Assembly: GCA_024711295.1 (NCBI GenBank)
Contig: JANJTB010000040.1
Coordinates: forward strand, 43,423 to 107,422
DNA: 64,000 nucleotides
Origin: a bacterium
GTDB taxonomy: Bacteria; Bacteroidota; Ignavibacteria; Kapaibacteriales; UBA2268
Direction: 5' to 3'
Numbering within the stretch: the first letter of the stretch is position 1; every line of letters begins with the position of its first letter. Shown piece by piece: positions 35,446 through 45,146 of this stretch. The notes beneath the pieces were generated by a model, which was not told the DNA's origin, did no database searches, and saw nothing but the letters and a program-made list of their open reading frames with translations. A program made the translations under genes and the position numbers.

Positions 35446-36050
35446 TAAACCCTTTCCGTAAATTTCTTTATGGAAGAATACAGTAGCTCGAGAGGAAGAC
35501 CTACAATATTGTAATAACATCCTTCGATGTTACGCACAAAAACTGCTCCAAAATCATCCTGAATACCGTATGCACCGGCCTTATCCATAGGCGAGCCTGA
35601 TTCAACATAAGCCTCGATTTCATCAACACTCAAAATCCGAAAAGTAACATTAGTTTTCTGATAGTCTGTAATCCAATTTTTATCTTTGGAATTCATTAAT
35701 GTGATACCTGTATATACCTGATGTGTGGCTCCACTCAATTCAGAAAGAAATTTAACCGCTTCAGTTTTGTCCTGTGGCTTGTTAATAATCGTTTCATCAA
35801 GTACAACGATTGTATCAGCACCAATAACCAATGCTTCGTAATCAAGCATTGAACTTACTTTTTCGGCTTTCAACCAGGATAAATGAATACAATATGCTTC
35901 TGGAGGTATTTCGGTATCAATTGATTCATCAACATCAGCGTCAATAAACTTGAAATTAAAACCTAAATTTTCCAATAGTTGTATCCTGCGAGGCGACTTT
36001 GATGCAAGTACCAAAGGAATTTTTAACTCCAGTAATTTAGCTATATTCAT
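35445..36050 (-). CDS. maf: Maf-like nucleotide pyrophosphatase
   Basis: A 201-residue Maf/YhdE-type enzyme that hydrolyses non-canonical or modified nucleoside triphosphates. Motifs are LASKSPRRIQLLENLGF, GADTIVVLDE, the Lys-Pro KPQDKTEAVKFL and AGAYGIQDDFGAVF near the C-terminus. It starts 4 bases after the stop of the endonuclease gene and ends overlapping the permease start. Confidence 0.94.
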   Translation of the reverse strand: MNIAKLLELKIPLVLASKSPRRIQLLENLGFNFKFIDADVDESIDTEIPPEAYCIHLSWLKAEKVSSMLDYEALVIGADTIVVLDETIINKPQDKTEAVKFLSELSGATHQVYTGITLMNSKDKNWITDYQKTNVTFRILSVDEIEAYVESGSPMDKAGAYGIQDDFGAVFVRNIEGCYYNIVGLPLELLYSSIKKFTERV

Positions 36051-36054
36051 TTTA

Positions 36055-37761
36055 TTAATTTAAAAATATTATTGGATGTATGATACTCTTTCCTTTCAAA
36101 TCAACTTTTACAAAATACATACCTGAGCTGTAAGAAATTGATTGTGGCTTGAAATCAACAATAGCAGAATTATCAGAATAAATAATACCTGAGCTTAGAT
36201 TAGCTGTTAAACCATAATTTAAATCATAAACCTGTATGGATTTAATTTCGTTAATTGAGTTAATTCCATGAATTTTAATCCTTGTCGAACCATAAGCAGG
36301 GTTTGGGTAATTGGTGATTGATAACTCTTCATAGCCATTATCAGCAACACTTAGTATAGGATTCGTAGTCTTTACATTAATATTCTGTTCAACACCATCT
36401 TTATAACTCAATTTAATATTCATTGATGAGCTGCTATTGTAAACGTTAGGCTCGATTGAAATTAGCTTATAACCGTTATAAGTTACAATCTGACTCTTAT
36501 CGTATTCGACAGTAAAAGCATCTGAATCACCGTCGAATTCAATTGAATTAAGTTCAAAATTCTTCTCAGAGCCATTATTCAGATTGCTGTAATTTGTAAC
36601 CCATATAAAAACCTTTTTGTTTTGAGCAACATCAGCTTCTCTAAGATCAATAACTAAATTTGTATCAGAAATAAAATAATTAGGAATATATTGAGGATTC
36701 GTTCTACCTGCAATATTAGGAATTCTATCCAATAACTCGGGAAATTCAATAAATAAGTTTGACTTGCCCTGATACAGCTTTACTGAATCATTTCTGGCTG
36801 TTTCTTTGTCATCAACGGGGTCTGATTTTGCCCACGACCTGAGATCATTCTCCTGTTTATCTATAAATTTTGTGGGATTATTATATCTGACTGCAAAGTA
36901 GAACATCGCTCTGGCTATATTTCCTTTATATTGATCTCTAACTTCGAAAGCAATATCACCTTCAGCATTTCTACCAAGCCTCGACCCTCCGTTCTCATAA
37001 GTTATTCCTGATTTTACAAACCCAAAGGGGTAGTTTGCTCTTTTGTCATTTGTGGTTTTATCAGTAACAAAGAGGTGATTAATATCACTCAATGGCGGCT
37101 CATTATCTGCTCCGACTGAGCGAGGCCATGAATGCTCGGTATTGAATCCTTTACTGTCGAGGTCTGCAAAGTCGGGGTCATTGCCTGGATTAATTGTTTT
37201 TCCTGTATAGATACACTCTACAACTCCGTCATGTTTGTCAAAACTGCCCCAAAATAATTTTCTGGCATCTCTGTAAGAAAAAACATTATGATTGGCAGAA
37301 TAAGTGCTTATTGCATCTATAAGTTGTGCACCCCACTTATTATCAGTTGAGCTTGCAGCAGGATTAACCCCCATAAGTGAAAATTTTGCAAATACAGAGG
37401 TTTTAACCGAAAGTTCGGAAGAATTACATTTAATTCGAAAAAAGATTATTCCGGTAACATCAACATTTTGCTTCCCTGTAATTGAAATGGGCAACTCAAG
37501 AATTTCAGATCCTGAAATGTTAATAGGTAAATTCGGAGCATTAACACTGATATAATCTTGGTATTGAGAATTAATTTGAATACTTTCAAGGATTATAGGT
37601 TGTATTCCTGAGTTTCTTAATACTATTTTATCATTTACAACATCACGTATGTTTATTGTGCCAAAGTAAATGCTGTCTGTTGCAGAAAAATTGCATATAT
37701 TTGAGGAAATCGCAAATGAAGTTGACAACAAAAAGACTAATATTCTGATTAGATTTAGCAT
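36055..37761 (-). CDS. secreted endonuclease I family protein with T9SS sorting tail
   Basis: A 568-residue exported nuclease. It has a signal peptide (about 1-19), a beta-rich N-terminal domain (about 30-130) and then an endonuclease I domain with WGSFDKHDGVVECIYTG, the His-Asn-like core FNTEHSWPRS and DINHLFVTDKTTNDKRANYPFGFV. Ig-like domains follow. The last about 85 residues are a Por/T9SS type-A tail: ITNYPNPAYGSTRIKI, then a YSSGMYFVKVDLKG strand. It should be secreted by a type IX system and either released or surface-anchored. The operon continues into maf. Confidence 0.88.
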   Translation of the reverse strand: MLNLIRILVFLLSTSFAISSNICNFSATDSIYFGTINIRDVVNDKIVLRNSGIQPIILESIQINSQYQDYISVNAPNLPINISGSEILELPISITGKQNVDVTGIIFFRIKCNSSELSVKTSVFAKFSLMGVNPAASSTDNKWGAQLIDAISTYSANHNVFSYRDARKLFWGSFDKHDGVVECIYTGKTINPGNDPDFADLDSKGFNTEHSWPRSVGADNEPPLSDINHLFVTDKTTNDKRANYPFGFVKSGITYENGGSRLGRNAEGDIAFEVRDQYKGNIARAMFYFAVRYNNPTKFIDKQENDLRSWAKSDPVDDKETARNDSVKLYQGKSNLFIEFPELLDRIPNIAGRTNPQYIPNYFISDTNLVIDLREADVAQNKKVFIWVTNYSNLNNGSEKNFELNSIEFDGDSDAFTVEYDKSQIVTYNGYKLISIEPNVYNSSSSMNIKLSYKDGVEQNINVKTTNPILSVADNGYEELSITNYPNPAYGSTRIKIHGINSINEIKSIQVYDLNYGLTANLSSGIIYSDNSAIVDFKPQSISYSSGMYFVKVDLKGKSIIHPIIFLN

Positions 37762-37878
37762 TAGTAACCTATTAATTGCTTGGTAATGAACAACAAAAAT
37801 AATTAATTTTATCCATAATGATGAATTTTTCAGTTAAAATAATGTTGCAAAATCTAAATAAACTCCCGATAATTATGA

Positions 37879-38397
37879 TCAAGGATAGATCTCGAAAGAG
37901 CCGTTTGCACTTACAGATTTATTGCCAGTTGTGTCTTTGAGAATTAAATTAAATATTCCTGAAATTTTCTTGTCATCAGCAAAATTAACTACAAATTCAC
38001 CGGATTGTGTGTAGAATTCCGTTCTTTTCTTGTTATCATTATTATAGGACACCAAAGTAAGAAATCCATTCTTTGCTCCGACCTCAAATAGAGGCTGGTC
38101 TTTAATAACGCTGACAGCTTTGTAACTACCGACATTAATTGGTTGACCAGTCATGTTTCCCAGCACCATAGCAATGTCAAACTTACCTGATTCAGCAGGA
38201 GGGTCAGTTGATACTCCAATTGTTGAATGACTTTGTATTGCCCCGTTCTGAATGCGTGCAGGGAACAAACCGGATATTGTATGTGAACCTTTGAGCTCGC
38301 CTTCCAATACAATATTAATCACTGATTTATTATCCTGGGCTATTGCAAAACTCAACCCAAAAAGTAATATAAAGATTATCAATTTAATTATTTTCAT
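37879..38397 (-). CDS. exported beta-rich protein of unknown function
   Basis: A protein of about 172 residues. ATG 38397 is used because the signal peptide MKIIKLIIFILLFGLSFAIAQ begins there; a longer reading to 38421 lacks support. The C-terminal half, SGEFVVNFADDKKISGIFNLILKDTTGNKSVSANGSFEI, is the beta-sandwich pattern common in small Bacteroidota exported proteins. It lies downstream of the LssY-like lipoprotein and the polysaccharide-export pair on the same strand. Function unknown. Confidence 0.72.
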   Translation of the reverse strand: MKIIKLIIFILLFGLSFAIAQDNKSVINIVLEGELKGSHTISGLFPARIQNGAIQSHSTIGVSTDPPAESGKFDIAMVLGNMTGQPINVGSYKAVSVIKDQPLFEVGAKNGFLTLVSYNNDNKKRTEFYTQSGEFVVNFADDKKISGIFNLILKDTTGNKSVSANGSFEIYP

Positions 38398-38425
38398 TTC
38401 AATTCTAAAAAAATAAAACAAGTAA

Positions 38426-39100
38426 TTAATTTAACTTTATCATTGTAGCTTTACCGTCATGGTCGCCGGTGCTAAATTCGCTGTCATCAAGTTTATTATT
38501 TAGCGATATTTGCGATATCACTACAGCATTTGCCTTTGATACCAACATATTTGCAAGGTCATTTCGGGCTCTGTCGAAAGATACATAATCGTGCGAAATG
38601 CCCCGCTCTCTGCTTGATGAACCAATCCAGTAATAGGCATTTTCAACTTTGTATGGTCCAAATATCCTAGCATGATTATTTGTAAATGCCCACATATAAT
38701 CAGAGAAAGCGTGTTGTGAAACAGATGGTTGCTGATGATTCAGCTTTCCATCCATTTTACCGAAGTAGCCACCTGTGTGGCCAAATCTTGGTGGAAAATC
38801 TGCAAGTGTAAACGCCGTAAGCAAACGAGCAATCGCATCTAAAGAATCTTTAGCTCTGCTGTCAACTATTATTATATTGATCGGCTCACGTATAAATCTC
38901 CCATCAGATTGTTTCCTGTCTAACCACACAGCATAATTTACTGAATCCGGTTTGTACATAAACGGGTCAATCTGAGGTAAGTTTTTGATGAGTATCTCAT
39001 CATCATTGTCATTAACGGAGTTGCTGCATGATGCAGTCAATAACATTGCGAGCACAGAAAATATCAGTGCTGAATATTTAAAATGCGTATATAATATCAT
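38426..39100 (-). CDS. lipoprotein with LssY C-terminal-like domain
   Basis: A 224-residue protein with a lipoprotein signal (LLTASC). Later regions show the succession of conserved features I associate with the LssY C-terminal domain: PINIIIVDSRAK, a NNHARIFGP loop (Asn-His-x-Arg), YYWIGSSSRERGISH and FDRARNDLANML. The family match is a pattern judgement without alignment. It is 26 bases downstream of the Wzz-like gene, so it may belong to the export operon. Function unknown. Confidence 0.6.
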   Translation of the reverse strand: MILYTHFKYSALIFSVLAMLLTASCSNSVNDNDDEILIKNLPQIDPFMYKPDSVNYAVWLDRKQSDGRFIREPINIIIVDSRAKDSLDAIARLLTAFTLADFPPRFGHTGGYFGKMDGKLNHQQPSVSQHAFSDYMWAFTNNHARIFGPYKVENAYYWIGSSSRERGISHDYVSFDRARNDLANMLVSKANAVVISQISLNNKLDDSEFSTGDHDGKATMIKLN

Positions 39101-39126
39101 AATGGATTACAAGAATAATACTGAAT

Positions 39127-40323
39127 TTAAGAATCAATTTTAGGTTCGTTTATAAATAAAGTACGTTTTACGAGCCCTGTCATTGCAATATAAAATGACG
39201 CAAATACCAGCGAAAGCACAAGACCGAGCATTACCATTAATGACCTTTTGGGAGAACTTCTCTCATCAGCAGGATAAGCAATGTCGAGAACTTCAACAAC
39301 AGGAACATCTCTTTTTTCTTGAATTGCCTCTTGATGACGCTGGGTTTCGAGATAAAGCATTACTTGCTCGATTACTTTACGTTCGCGGAATAAATTGGCA
39401 TATTCTTTAATAAGACTGGGCACATCATCAAGCGGAATAGTAAACGATTCATTTTCGGTCAAGCCACCACTCTGGATTCTACGATATTGATCGCTCAGAA
39501 GTTGATACTGTTTGTCGTAAAATTGATATTGTGGCGAAGCGGGCTGATATTCCAATGACGCCAGGTTACGCTCAAGGTCGGCTTTTGCAAGTAAAGTACC
39601 GACTTCGATTGCCTGCTTAACTATTGCCTGAGTTTGCTCATCAATAGCAAGTACTTTTTTGCTCTTCTGAAATTCTTCTAATGCTGTTTCTACGGTATCT
39701 AATTTTGACCTGTAGCGAACAATTTCCTTTTCTATATATTCTTTTGTACGTCTGGCAGACGACATATTCCGGTCTTTAATAACTTTGTCGAGCCCTTCGA
39801 CGGCATAATTTGCAAGGTTAGACGAAAATTCGGCTGCTTTTTTGCCATCTTGATTGCCGGGGAAAAATCCGGTACTAGACTTAGCAAAAACATAGATGAT
39901 TCCACTTTTATCAACATCTACCGATATGCTCGAATGAATAAATTTCAGAAGTCTGTCATTGTTCAGCTCTTTAAATTCCTTCATATCTTTCAATTTCATT
40001 TTGTCAATGATGTACTCAGCAACAGTACGACTTTTGATTATTTCACCAAAGACCTTTGACTGGTCAGACTGCCCTATACTTCCTAAATTAAGCCCTCCAC
40101 CTGTGAAGTTTTGAATAAATGAAGACAGTCCTCCGCCACCACCATCCTTTTTGGGTGGCATTAAGCTTGAGGAAGCTACATAATCATGTGGAATAATCAA
40201 TGATAAAATTACTACTGCAGTAGTAAATACACCAACAAAAATTAAAAGCTGCTTAAGATTTAATTTAATTAACCTGATTAGATTGAAAAATGTAAATTCT
40301 TTCGGTTCGGGGAATAACTTCAT
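39127..40323 (-). CDS. Wzz/GumC-type chain-length determinant protein
   Basis: A 398-residue polysaccharide co-polymerase. The first membrane helix is at about 25-46 (LLIFVGVFTTAVVILSLII), followed by the Wzz domain start with SSLMPPKKDGGGGG. A long coiled coil lies at about 190-300, and a final membrane helix follows a Pro-rich motif (AYPADERSSPKRS). No kinase domain is fused. It starts directly at the stop of the SLBB gene, forming a two-component outer/inner-membrane export set. Confidence 0.92.
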   Translation of the reverse strand: MKLFPEPKEFTFFNLIRLIKLNLKQLLIFVGVFTTAVVILSLIIPHDYVASSSLMPPKKDGGGGGLSSFIQNFTGGGLNLGSIGQSDQSKVFGEIIKSRTVAEYIIDKMKLKDMKEFKELNNDRLLKFIHSSISVDVDKSGIIYVFAKSSTGFFPGNQDGKKAAEFSSNLANYAVEGLDKVIKDRNMSSARRTKEYIEKEIVRYRSKLDTVETALEEFQKSKKVLAIDEQTQAIVKQAIEVGTLLAKADLERNLASLEYQPASPQYQFYDKQYQLLSDQYRRIQSGGLTENESFTIPLDDVPSLIKEYANLFRERKVIEQVMLYLETQRHQEAIQEKRDVPVVEVLDIAYPADERSSPKRSLMVMLGLVLSLVFASFYIAMTGLVKRTLFINEPKIDS

Positions 40324-40324
40324 C

Positions 40325-41983
40325 TTAATTACCCCTTATATTCATAATTGCAATAATTACACCTGCTATGGTTACAAGTTGGGTAGCGATTGTCAGTACA
40401 AGGGTAAATGTCTCCATAAATGTAACATCTTTCTGTGTAGGCACAAGTACGGCATCACCCGGCTCGATAACATAATCCTCTATTTTACTGGCAAGAAACT
40501 GACCGCCAAGAGGTTTATTTATAAAAGTTTCATCTATATCTGCCCTGAATGCGAATCCACCTGCAAGATTGATGTAATCCATATAGTTAAGACCCTCTTT
40601 GTACCTTACTTTGCCAGGTCTGTTTACACGACCTTGTACATTAACAAATAAATTCTGAGTAGGAACAATTACTGAATCAAGGTTCATAACAAAAATATTA
40701 TCATCAGATTTTTCATCTTTGATAATATTTCTGAAGTCAATAGCCATTCCACCTTTTTTTTCATTGATCTTAATTTGGAAATATCTAAGCTCTGATACTG
40801 ACATTTCTGAGGGTACAAGTCTTGATAATCTCTCAATTTCAGGATCTTTAATTTTCTGGTCAATTTGGCGGATAAACTCAATATTTTGGATTTCAGCTTT
40901 ATCTGTAAAGCCACCTGCTCTTTTTATAACATCGCTAATTCTATCCTGATCTTTTCGGATAGCATACTTGCCGGGGTATTTTACTTCGCCCAAAACGATA
41001 ACATAATCATTTTCGAGCCAATGTGGAAACTTACGAATATAAACTCTGTCATTAGGCATTAATGCAAAATCTCCGGGGAGAGGCTCGCCTGAGAACAGTT
41101 TATCTTTCCAGCTATTAAGGTTTATATATCTCTTAACTAAATTGTCGCCGGTTTCATCTTTTCGGGCAAATTCTACAGAATCCAGAAAAGCTGAGTTTAG
41201 GAATCCCTGCGAGAATTTTATCAATGTCGAGAGAGAATCACCTTTCACAAACTCAAAAATTCCGGGGTCATAAACTTCGCCATATATTTCGACAAGGTCA
41301 ACTTCGTTTTTGGGAGGTATCCTGATTAAATCTCCACCGAGTAGGGTAGGATTGGACTTCTCGTCAGATAACATAAAAAACTTAACCAAATCAACAGGAA
41401 TTATCTCATTTGTTTCTCTTCGTATAAGCGAAATATTTCTCTCGGAGGATTCAAACTGCAAACCACCTGCTTTTTCAATTGCTTCGGAAACTCTGTCGGC
41501 GGCAGTCGCCGAAACAGAAATGGGCTTTGCAACTTTACCCGAAACAATAACTTTAAATTCTCTGATCTCTCTTAAAACAACATCAATATTACCTGCTTTA
41601 TAAAATAACCTAATTTGCCTTGTAATCAACTCGACAGCTTCGGAAAGCGTTTTGTTCCTGACATCAACAGCACCTGCACCTTTTATTAGAACTTTGCCCT
41701 CTGGTGATACCGGAGCTTCGAAAATAACAGACTCAGTGCCGATAATCGAAATTAAAAAATTATCACCTGGTCCCATTATGTAAGTCTTAGGATTAATTTC
41801 TCTTTCGAGTAATCCCTTATTTTCTTTCACAATCATTTGTGCATTCTGGACGGCAAGAGTGTCAATAGCGTCCTTGGTAGCTCCCGAAAGTCTTCCTTTC
41901 TCTTTTTTTATTTGTGAACTAAGCTCACCAAATGCAAGGAACAGCATGATAAAAATAAAGCTTACAAATAAGGTTTTTTTCAT
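40325..41983 (-). CDS. SLBB-domain polysaccharide export protein (Wza-like)
   Basis: A 552-residue exporter component with a signal peptide (MKKTLFVSFIFIMLFLAFGELSSQ, no lipobox Cys seen). A poly-export domain starts near residue 65 (YIMGPGDNFLISIIG). At least four SLBB repeats follow, recognisable by IVSGKVAKPISV, IYGEVYDPGIFEF, VLGEVKYPGKYAI and VQGRVNRPGKVRY. The C-terminus is a hydrophobic helix (ETFTLVLTIATQLVTIAGV), as in proteins that cross the outer membrane. Weak -7 element TATATTTG (42030-42023, minus strand) upstream. No polymerase or glycosyltransferase is nearby. Confidence 0.92.
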   Translation of the reverse strand: MKKTLFVSFIFIMLFLAFGELSSQIKKEKGRLSGATKDAIDTLAVQNAQMIVKENKGLLEREINPKTYIMGPGDNFLISIIGTESVIFEAPVSPEGKVLIKGAGAVDVRNKTLSEAVELITRQIRLFYKAGNIDVVLREIREFKVIVSGKVAKPISVSATAADRVSEAIEKAGGLQFESSERNISLIRRETNEIIPVDLVKFFMLSDEKSNPTLLGGDLIRIPPKNEVDLVEIYGEVYDPGIFEFVKGDSLSTLIKFSQGFLNSAFLDSVEFARKDETGDNLVKRYINLNSWKDKLFSGEPLPGDFALMPNDRVYIRKFPHWLENDYVIVLGEVKYPGKYAIRKDQDRISDVIKRAGGFTDKAEIQNIEFIRQIDQKIKDPEIERLSRLVPSEMSVSELRYFQIKINEKKGGMAIDFRNIIKDEKSDDNIFVMNLDSVIVPTQNLFVNVQGRVNRPGKVRYKEGLNYMDYINLAGGFAFRADIDETFINKPLGGQFLASKIEDYVIEPGDAVLVPTQKDVTFMETFTLVLTIATQLVTIAGVIIAIMNIRGN

Positions 41984-42117
41984 TTATTTCTTGTATTTTT
42001 AAAAAATCAAATAAAATATTCACAAATATATTAAAAATTTCGATAGCTAAATTACGTGTAAATACTATTAATTAAATCTATATCAAAAAATCTATCAAAA
42101 TATTTAAGTAAGACATA

Positions 42118-42897
42118 ATGTATAAAGAATTATTAGAAACGGCGAAAGAATCTGCTTTGCAAGCGGGCAAGATATTGAAAAAGGGTTACGGTACTACATT
42201 CAAAATAGATAATAAAGTAGGCAGAAACAACCTTGTGACTGAGTTCGACTTGCTTTCGGAGAAGACCATAATAAAGAACATTAAATCCAGGTATCCTACA
42301 CATAGATTTCTTGCTGAAGAAAGCGGGCACTCCGGTAGTGAAGATAAAAATGAGATTATCTGGGTGATTGACCCCCTTGACGGAACTGTAAACTTTGCTC
42401 ATTCAATACCAATATTCAGTGTTAGTATTGCTGCAATGATGAATAATGAAATTGTTGCCGGTGCAATATATAATCCCATGCTTGATGAATTGTTTTATGC
42501 TTCACGTGGTGAGGGAGCTTTTTTGAATGACAAACAAATTGTTGTTTCCGACTCAGACGACATTCACACTTCACTGCTCGTGACAGGATTCCCTTACAAT
42601 GTTGACAAGAATCCCTACGATTGTGTAGGTACTTTCGTAAAAATAGTGTTAAAGGGCATTCCAATCCGAAGACTCGGCTCTGCGGCACTCGATTTGGCTT
42701 ATGTTGCCTGCGGAAGATTCGACGGATTTTGGGAAGCTGAGCTGCATCCCTGGGATATGGCTGCAGGTGCAATCATTGTAGAAGAAGCCGGTGGTAAGGT
42801 CTCGAAATTTGACGGCAGTAAATTTGATATTAATTCAAACACTATCGCTGCTACTAATGGAATTATCCACAAGCAAATTCTTGAGGCAGTAAACTAA
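42118..42897 (+). CDS. suhB: inositol-1-monophosphatase family protein
   Basis: A 259-residue lithium-sensitive phosphatase family member. Metal-binding motifs are AEESG (about 62-66), WVIDPLDGTVNFAHSIPIFSVSIA and the C-terminal HPWDMAAGAIIVEEAGG. It hydrolyses inositol phosphates or related sugar phosphates. Its stop shares bases with the dapF start (TAATG). The symbol reflects the family; substrate preference is untested. Confidence 0.9.
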   Translation: MYKELLETAKESALQAGKILKKGYGTTFKIDNKVGRNNLVTEFDLLSEKTIIKNIKSRYPTHRFLAEESGHSGSEDKNEIIWVIDPLDGTVNFAHSIPIFSVSIAAMMNNEIVAGAIYNPMLDELFYASRGEGAFLNDKQIVVSDSDDIHTSLLVTGFPYNVDKNPYDCVGTFVKIVLKGIPIRRLGSAALDLAYVACGRFDGFWEAELHPWDMAAGAIIVEEAGGKVSKFDGSKFDINSNTIAATNGIIHKQILEAVN

Positions 42898-43754
42898 TGG
42901 ATTTGAACTTAGAAGTTTTCAGAATGTCGGGAGCAGGCAATTTATTTTCAGTTATTGACAACAGAAAGTATAATTTTAGTGATACGCAACTTGCTAAATT
43001 ATCAAAAATTCTTTGTATTTATAATGATGTAAATAATTTTAATGCCGAAGGCTTGCTGGTAATGAACGACAGCAATAAGCTAGACTTCGATGTTAAGTTC
43101 TTTAATCCTGATGGAAGTTCAGGAATGATGTGCGGAAATGGAGGCAGGTGCGCTCTGGATTTTGCTTTTTCAAAAATGTTTGAATTCTCGCCGAAGAGTG
43201 AATTGTTTTTTACTATGGCGAATAGTCAATATTACGGATCTGCTCATGAACAGGGAATAAAACTTGTATTACCACCACCCATCGGTGTTGTACCAAACAT
43301 GAAAATCATTCTGAATGATATGGAAATTTCCGGAACCTATGTAGATGTTGGAAGTGACCATTTTGTAATCAATCATGATGATTTGGTTCAGTTTGGTGTT
43401 GGATTTGATAAAATGAGCATTAATAGTTTTGCTCCATCTGTCAGATACCATGATAAATTTGGCAAAAAAGGAGTTAATGTAAATATTTACAAACGAAATG
43501 GCGACGCAATATCACTTATTACTTACGAAAGAGGTGTTGAATTCGTTACCGGTGCTTGCGGTACCGGTGCAATCTCTACAGCAATGCACTGCATTATTGC
43601 TCACAGTCAAAAAATGCCTGTTATGATTTATCCGCCATCAGGGATTCCACTCTTTGTCGAGTTTACCAAAGATGCCAATGATAACATTGAAAATTCAATA
43701 TTGATAGGTCATAGTGAAATTGTAAGACGCGACATTCTAAAACTAAGCATTTAA
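42897..43754 (+). CDS. dapF: diaminopimelate epimerase
   Basis: A 285-residue enzyme that converts LL- to meso-diaminopimelate for lysine and peptidoglycan. Both catalytic cysteines are present: Cys79 in MMCGNGGRCALDF and Cys221 in VTGACGTGAIS. FFNPDGSSGMMCG and MSGAGN near the N-terminus are family features. The substrate step feeds LysA, encoded far away with lysC. Confidence 0.95.
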   Translation: MDLNLEVFRMSGAGNLFSVIDNRKYNFSDTQLAKLSKILCIYNDVNNFNAEGLLVMNDSNKLDFDVKFFNPDGSSGMMCGNGGRCALDFAFSKMFEFSPKSELFFTMANSQYYGSAHEQGIKLVLPPPIGVVPNMKIILNDMEISGTYVDVGSDHFVINHDDLVQFGVGFDKMSINSFAPSVRYHDKFGKKGVNVNIYKRNGDAISLITYERGVEFVTGACGTGAISTAMHCIIAHSQKMPVMIYPPSGIPLFVEFTKDANDNIENSILIGHSEIVRRDILKLSI

Positions 43755-43787
43755 AGTAATTATTTGATAAAATAATAATTGATTATC

Positions 43788-44966
43788 ATGAATAAAGAAT
43801 ATATATTAAATAAGTCTAAAGAATTATTACCTGTAACAATAAAGAACAGGAGACATATTCATAGCAATCCTGAACTTTCCTTTCAGGAATTCCAAACTGC
43901 TGAATATATCCGAAGCATTTTGAATCAACATAATATTTATAACTATCCTTTAGCTGAAACTGGAACTGTAGCTATAATCGGCAAAGGAGACAGTTGTGTA
44001 GCACTGAGAGCCGATATTGATGCCCTGCCGATATTTGAAGAGACCAACCTTGAATTCGCATCTCGGACAGACGGCATTATGCACGCCTGCGGACATGATA
44101 TGCACACTTCTATGTTACTAACGGCAGCAATAATATTAAAAGAGAATGAGTCTAATCTTAATGGTTGTGTAAAATTAATTTTTCAACCTGCAGAGGAGAA
44201 AATTCCCGGTGGTGCTAAATTGATGATTGAACAAGGTGTTCTTGAGAATCCGAGACCTTTGGCAATTTTTGGTCAGCATATTTATCCACAAGAGCAATCA
44301 GGTACTGTATCAACAAACTCGGGACCTGTACTTGCCTCAGCAGATGAGTTATACTTTACAATTAAGGGCAAAGGAAGTCATGCTGCACAACCGCATGTTG
44401 GAAGTGATGCAATACTTGCGGCATCAAATCTTATTATTTACTATCAATCAATAATAAGTAAATTTAAAAACCCTCTCGAGAGCGGTGTTCTCTCAGTCAC
44501 ATCAATACATGGTGGTTCTGCCACAAATATTTTCCCGGACGAAGTCAAAATGATGGGTACACTCAGAGCATACAGCAATGATTGGCGTTTCAGGGTACAT
44601 GACATTCTGAGAAAGAATTCAAAGCAAATTGCAGAATTATACGGCTGTACATGCGAGGTTGAAATACTTGAGGGGTACCCGCCCGTTGTTAATGATAATT
44701 CGACTACTCAATTTGCAAGAACTATTTCAGAAGAACTTTTTGGCAAAGAAAATACCTTGGAATTTGAACCAAAGATGTGGGCAGAAGACTTCGCATATTT
44801 TGCTAAGGAAATTCCTGCATGTTTCTGGCTTACCGGGGTGCGTCCTGCTGGTGTTCAGGAATTACCTCCACTGCATAATTCCAGACTTAGTCCTGATGAA
44901 AATGCAATGGCAAATGGTGTTGCAATGCTTGTATATTCAGCATATAAATTTTTGGAATCCAAATAA
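43788..44966 (+). CDS. M20 family amidohydrolase
   Basis: A 392-residue metallopeptidase/amidohydrolase. ATG 43788 is chosen; a TTG nine bases upstream is not needed. The metal-binding core includes VALRADIDALPI, MHACGHDMHTSMLL, FQPAEEKIPGGAKLMI, and the dimerisation domain begins with FTIKGKGSHAAQPHVGSD. Asp, His and Glu ligands are in place. Members act on N-acyl amino acids, hippurate or IAA conjugates. Specificity is not decidable here. Confidence 0.92.
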   Translation: MNKEYILNKSKELLPVTIKNRRHIHSNPELSFQEFQTAEYIRSILNQHNIYNYPLAETGTVAIIGKGDSCVALRADIDALPIFEETNLEFASRTDGIMHACGHDMHTSMLLTAAIILKENESNLNGCVKLIFQPAEEKIPGGAKLMIEQGVLENPRPLAIFGQHIYPQEQSGTVSTNSGPVLASADELYFTIKGKGSHAAQPHVGSDAILAASNLIIYYQSIISKFKNPLESGVLSVTSIHGGSATNIFPDEVKMMGTLRAYSNDWRFRVHDILRKNSKQIAELYGCTCEVEILEGYPPVVNDNSTTQFARTISEELFGKENTLEFEPKMWAEDFAYFAKEIPACFWLTGVRPAGVQELPPLHNSRLSPDENAMANGVAMLVYSAYKFLESK

Positions 44967-45004
44967 TTTTTTAACTTTTGTTTAACTTTTTGTTGATTAA
45001 CACG

Positions 45005-45036
45005 TTTAACCAATAAGGACATGAATAATATCTTTG
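45005..45036 (+). promoter_or_regulatory. possible promoter of the 45147 gene
   Basis: TATCTTTG (45029-45036) fits TAnnTTTG. The element 20 bases upstream is TTTA (45005-45008) instead of TTTG. The leader would be about 105 bases long and contain an 8-bp hairpin, CAGATTAT/ATAATCTG (45078-45114). Weaker than the other promoter matches. Confidence 0.4.
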
Positions 45037-45146
45037 GTTTGATTTTTTAAAACAGATGTTATTATACGTCGAAAGCGCAGATTATTTTTCTTAAAAAAGC
45101 ATAAAGATAATCTGAATTTTAAACAAATCAATTTTTCGGGTGTGTT

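Noticed and set aside
40283..40651. 122-residue plus-strand ORF opposite the SLBB gene
   Set aside because: Antisense to a conserved exporter gene, with no start signal or recognisable domain.
44967..45146. Tandem TTTAACTTTT direct repeats as a regulatory array
   Set aside because: Just two imperfect copies in AT-rich DNA; likely chance.
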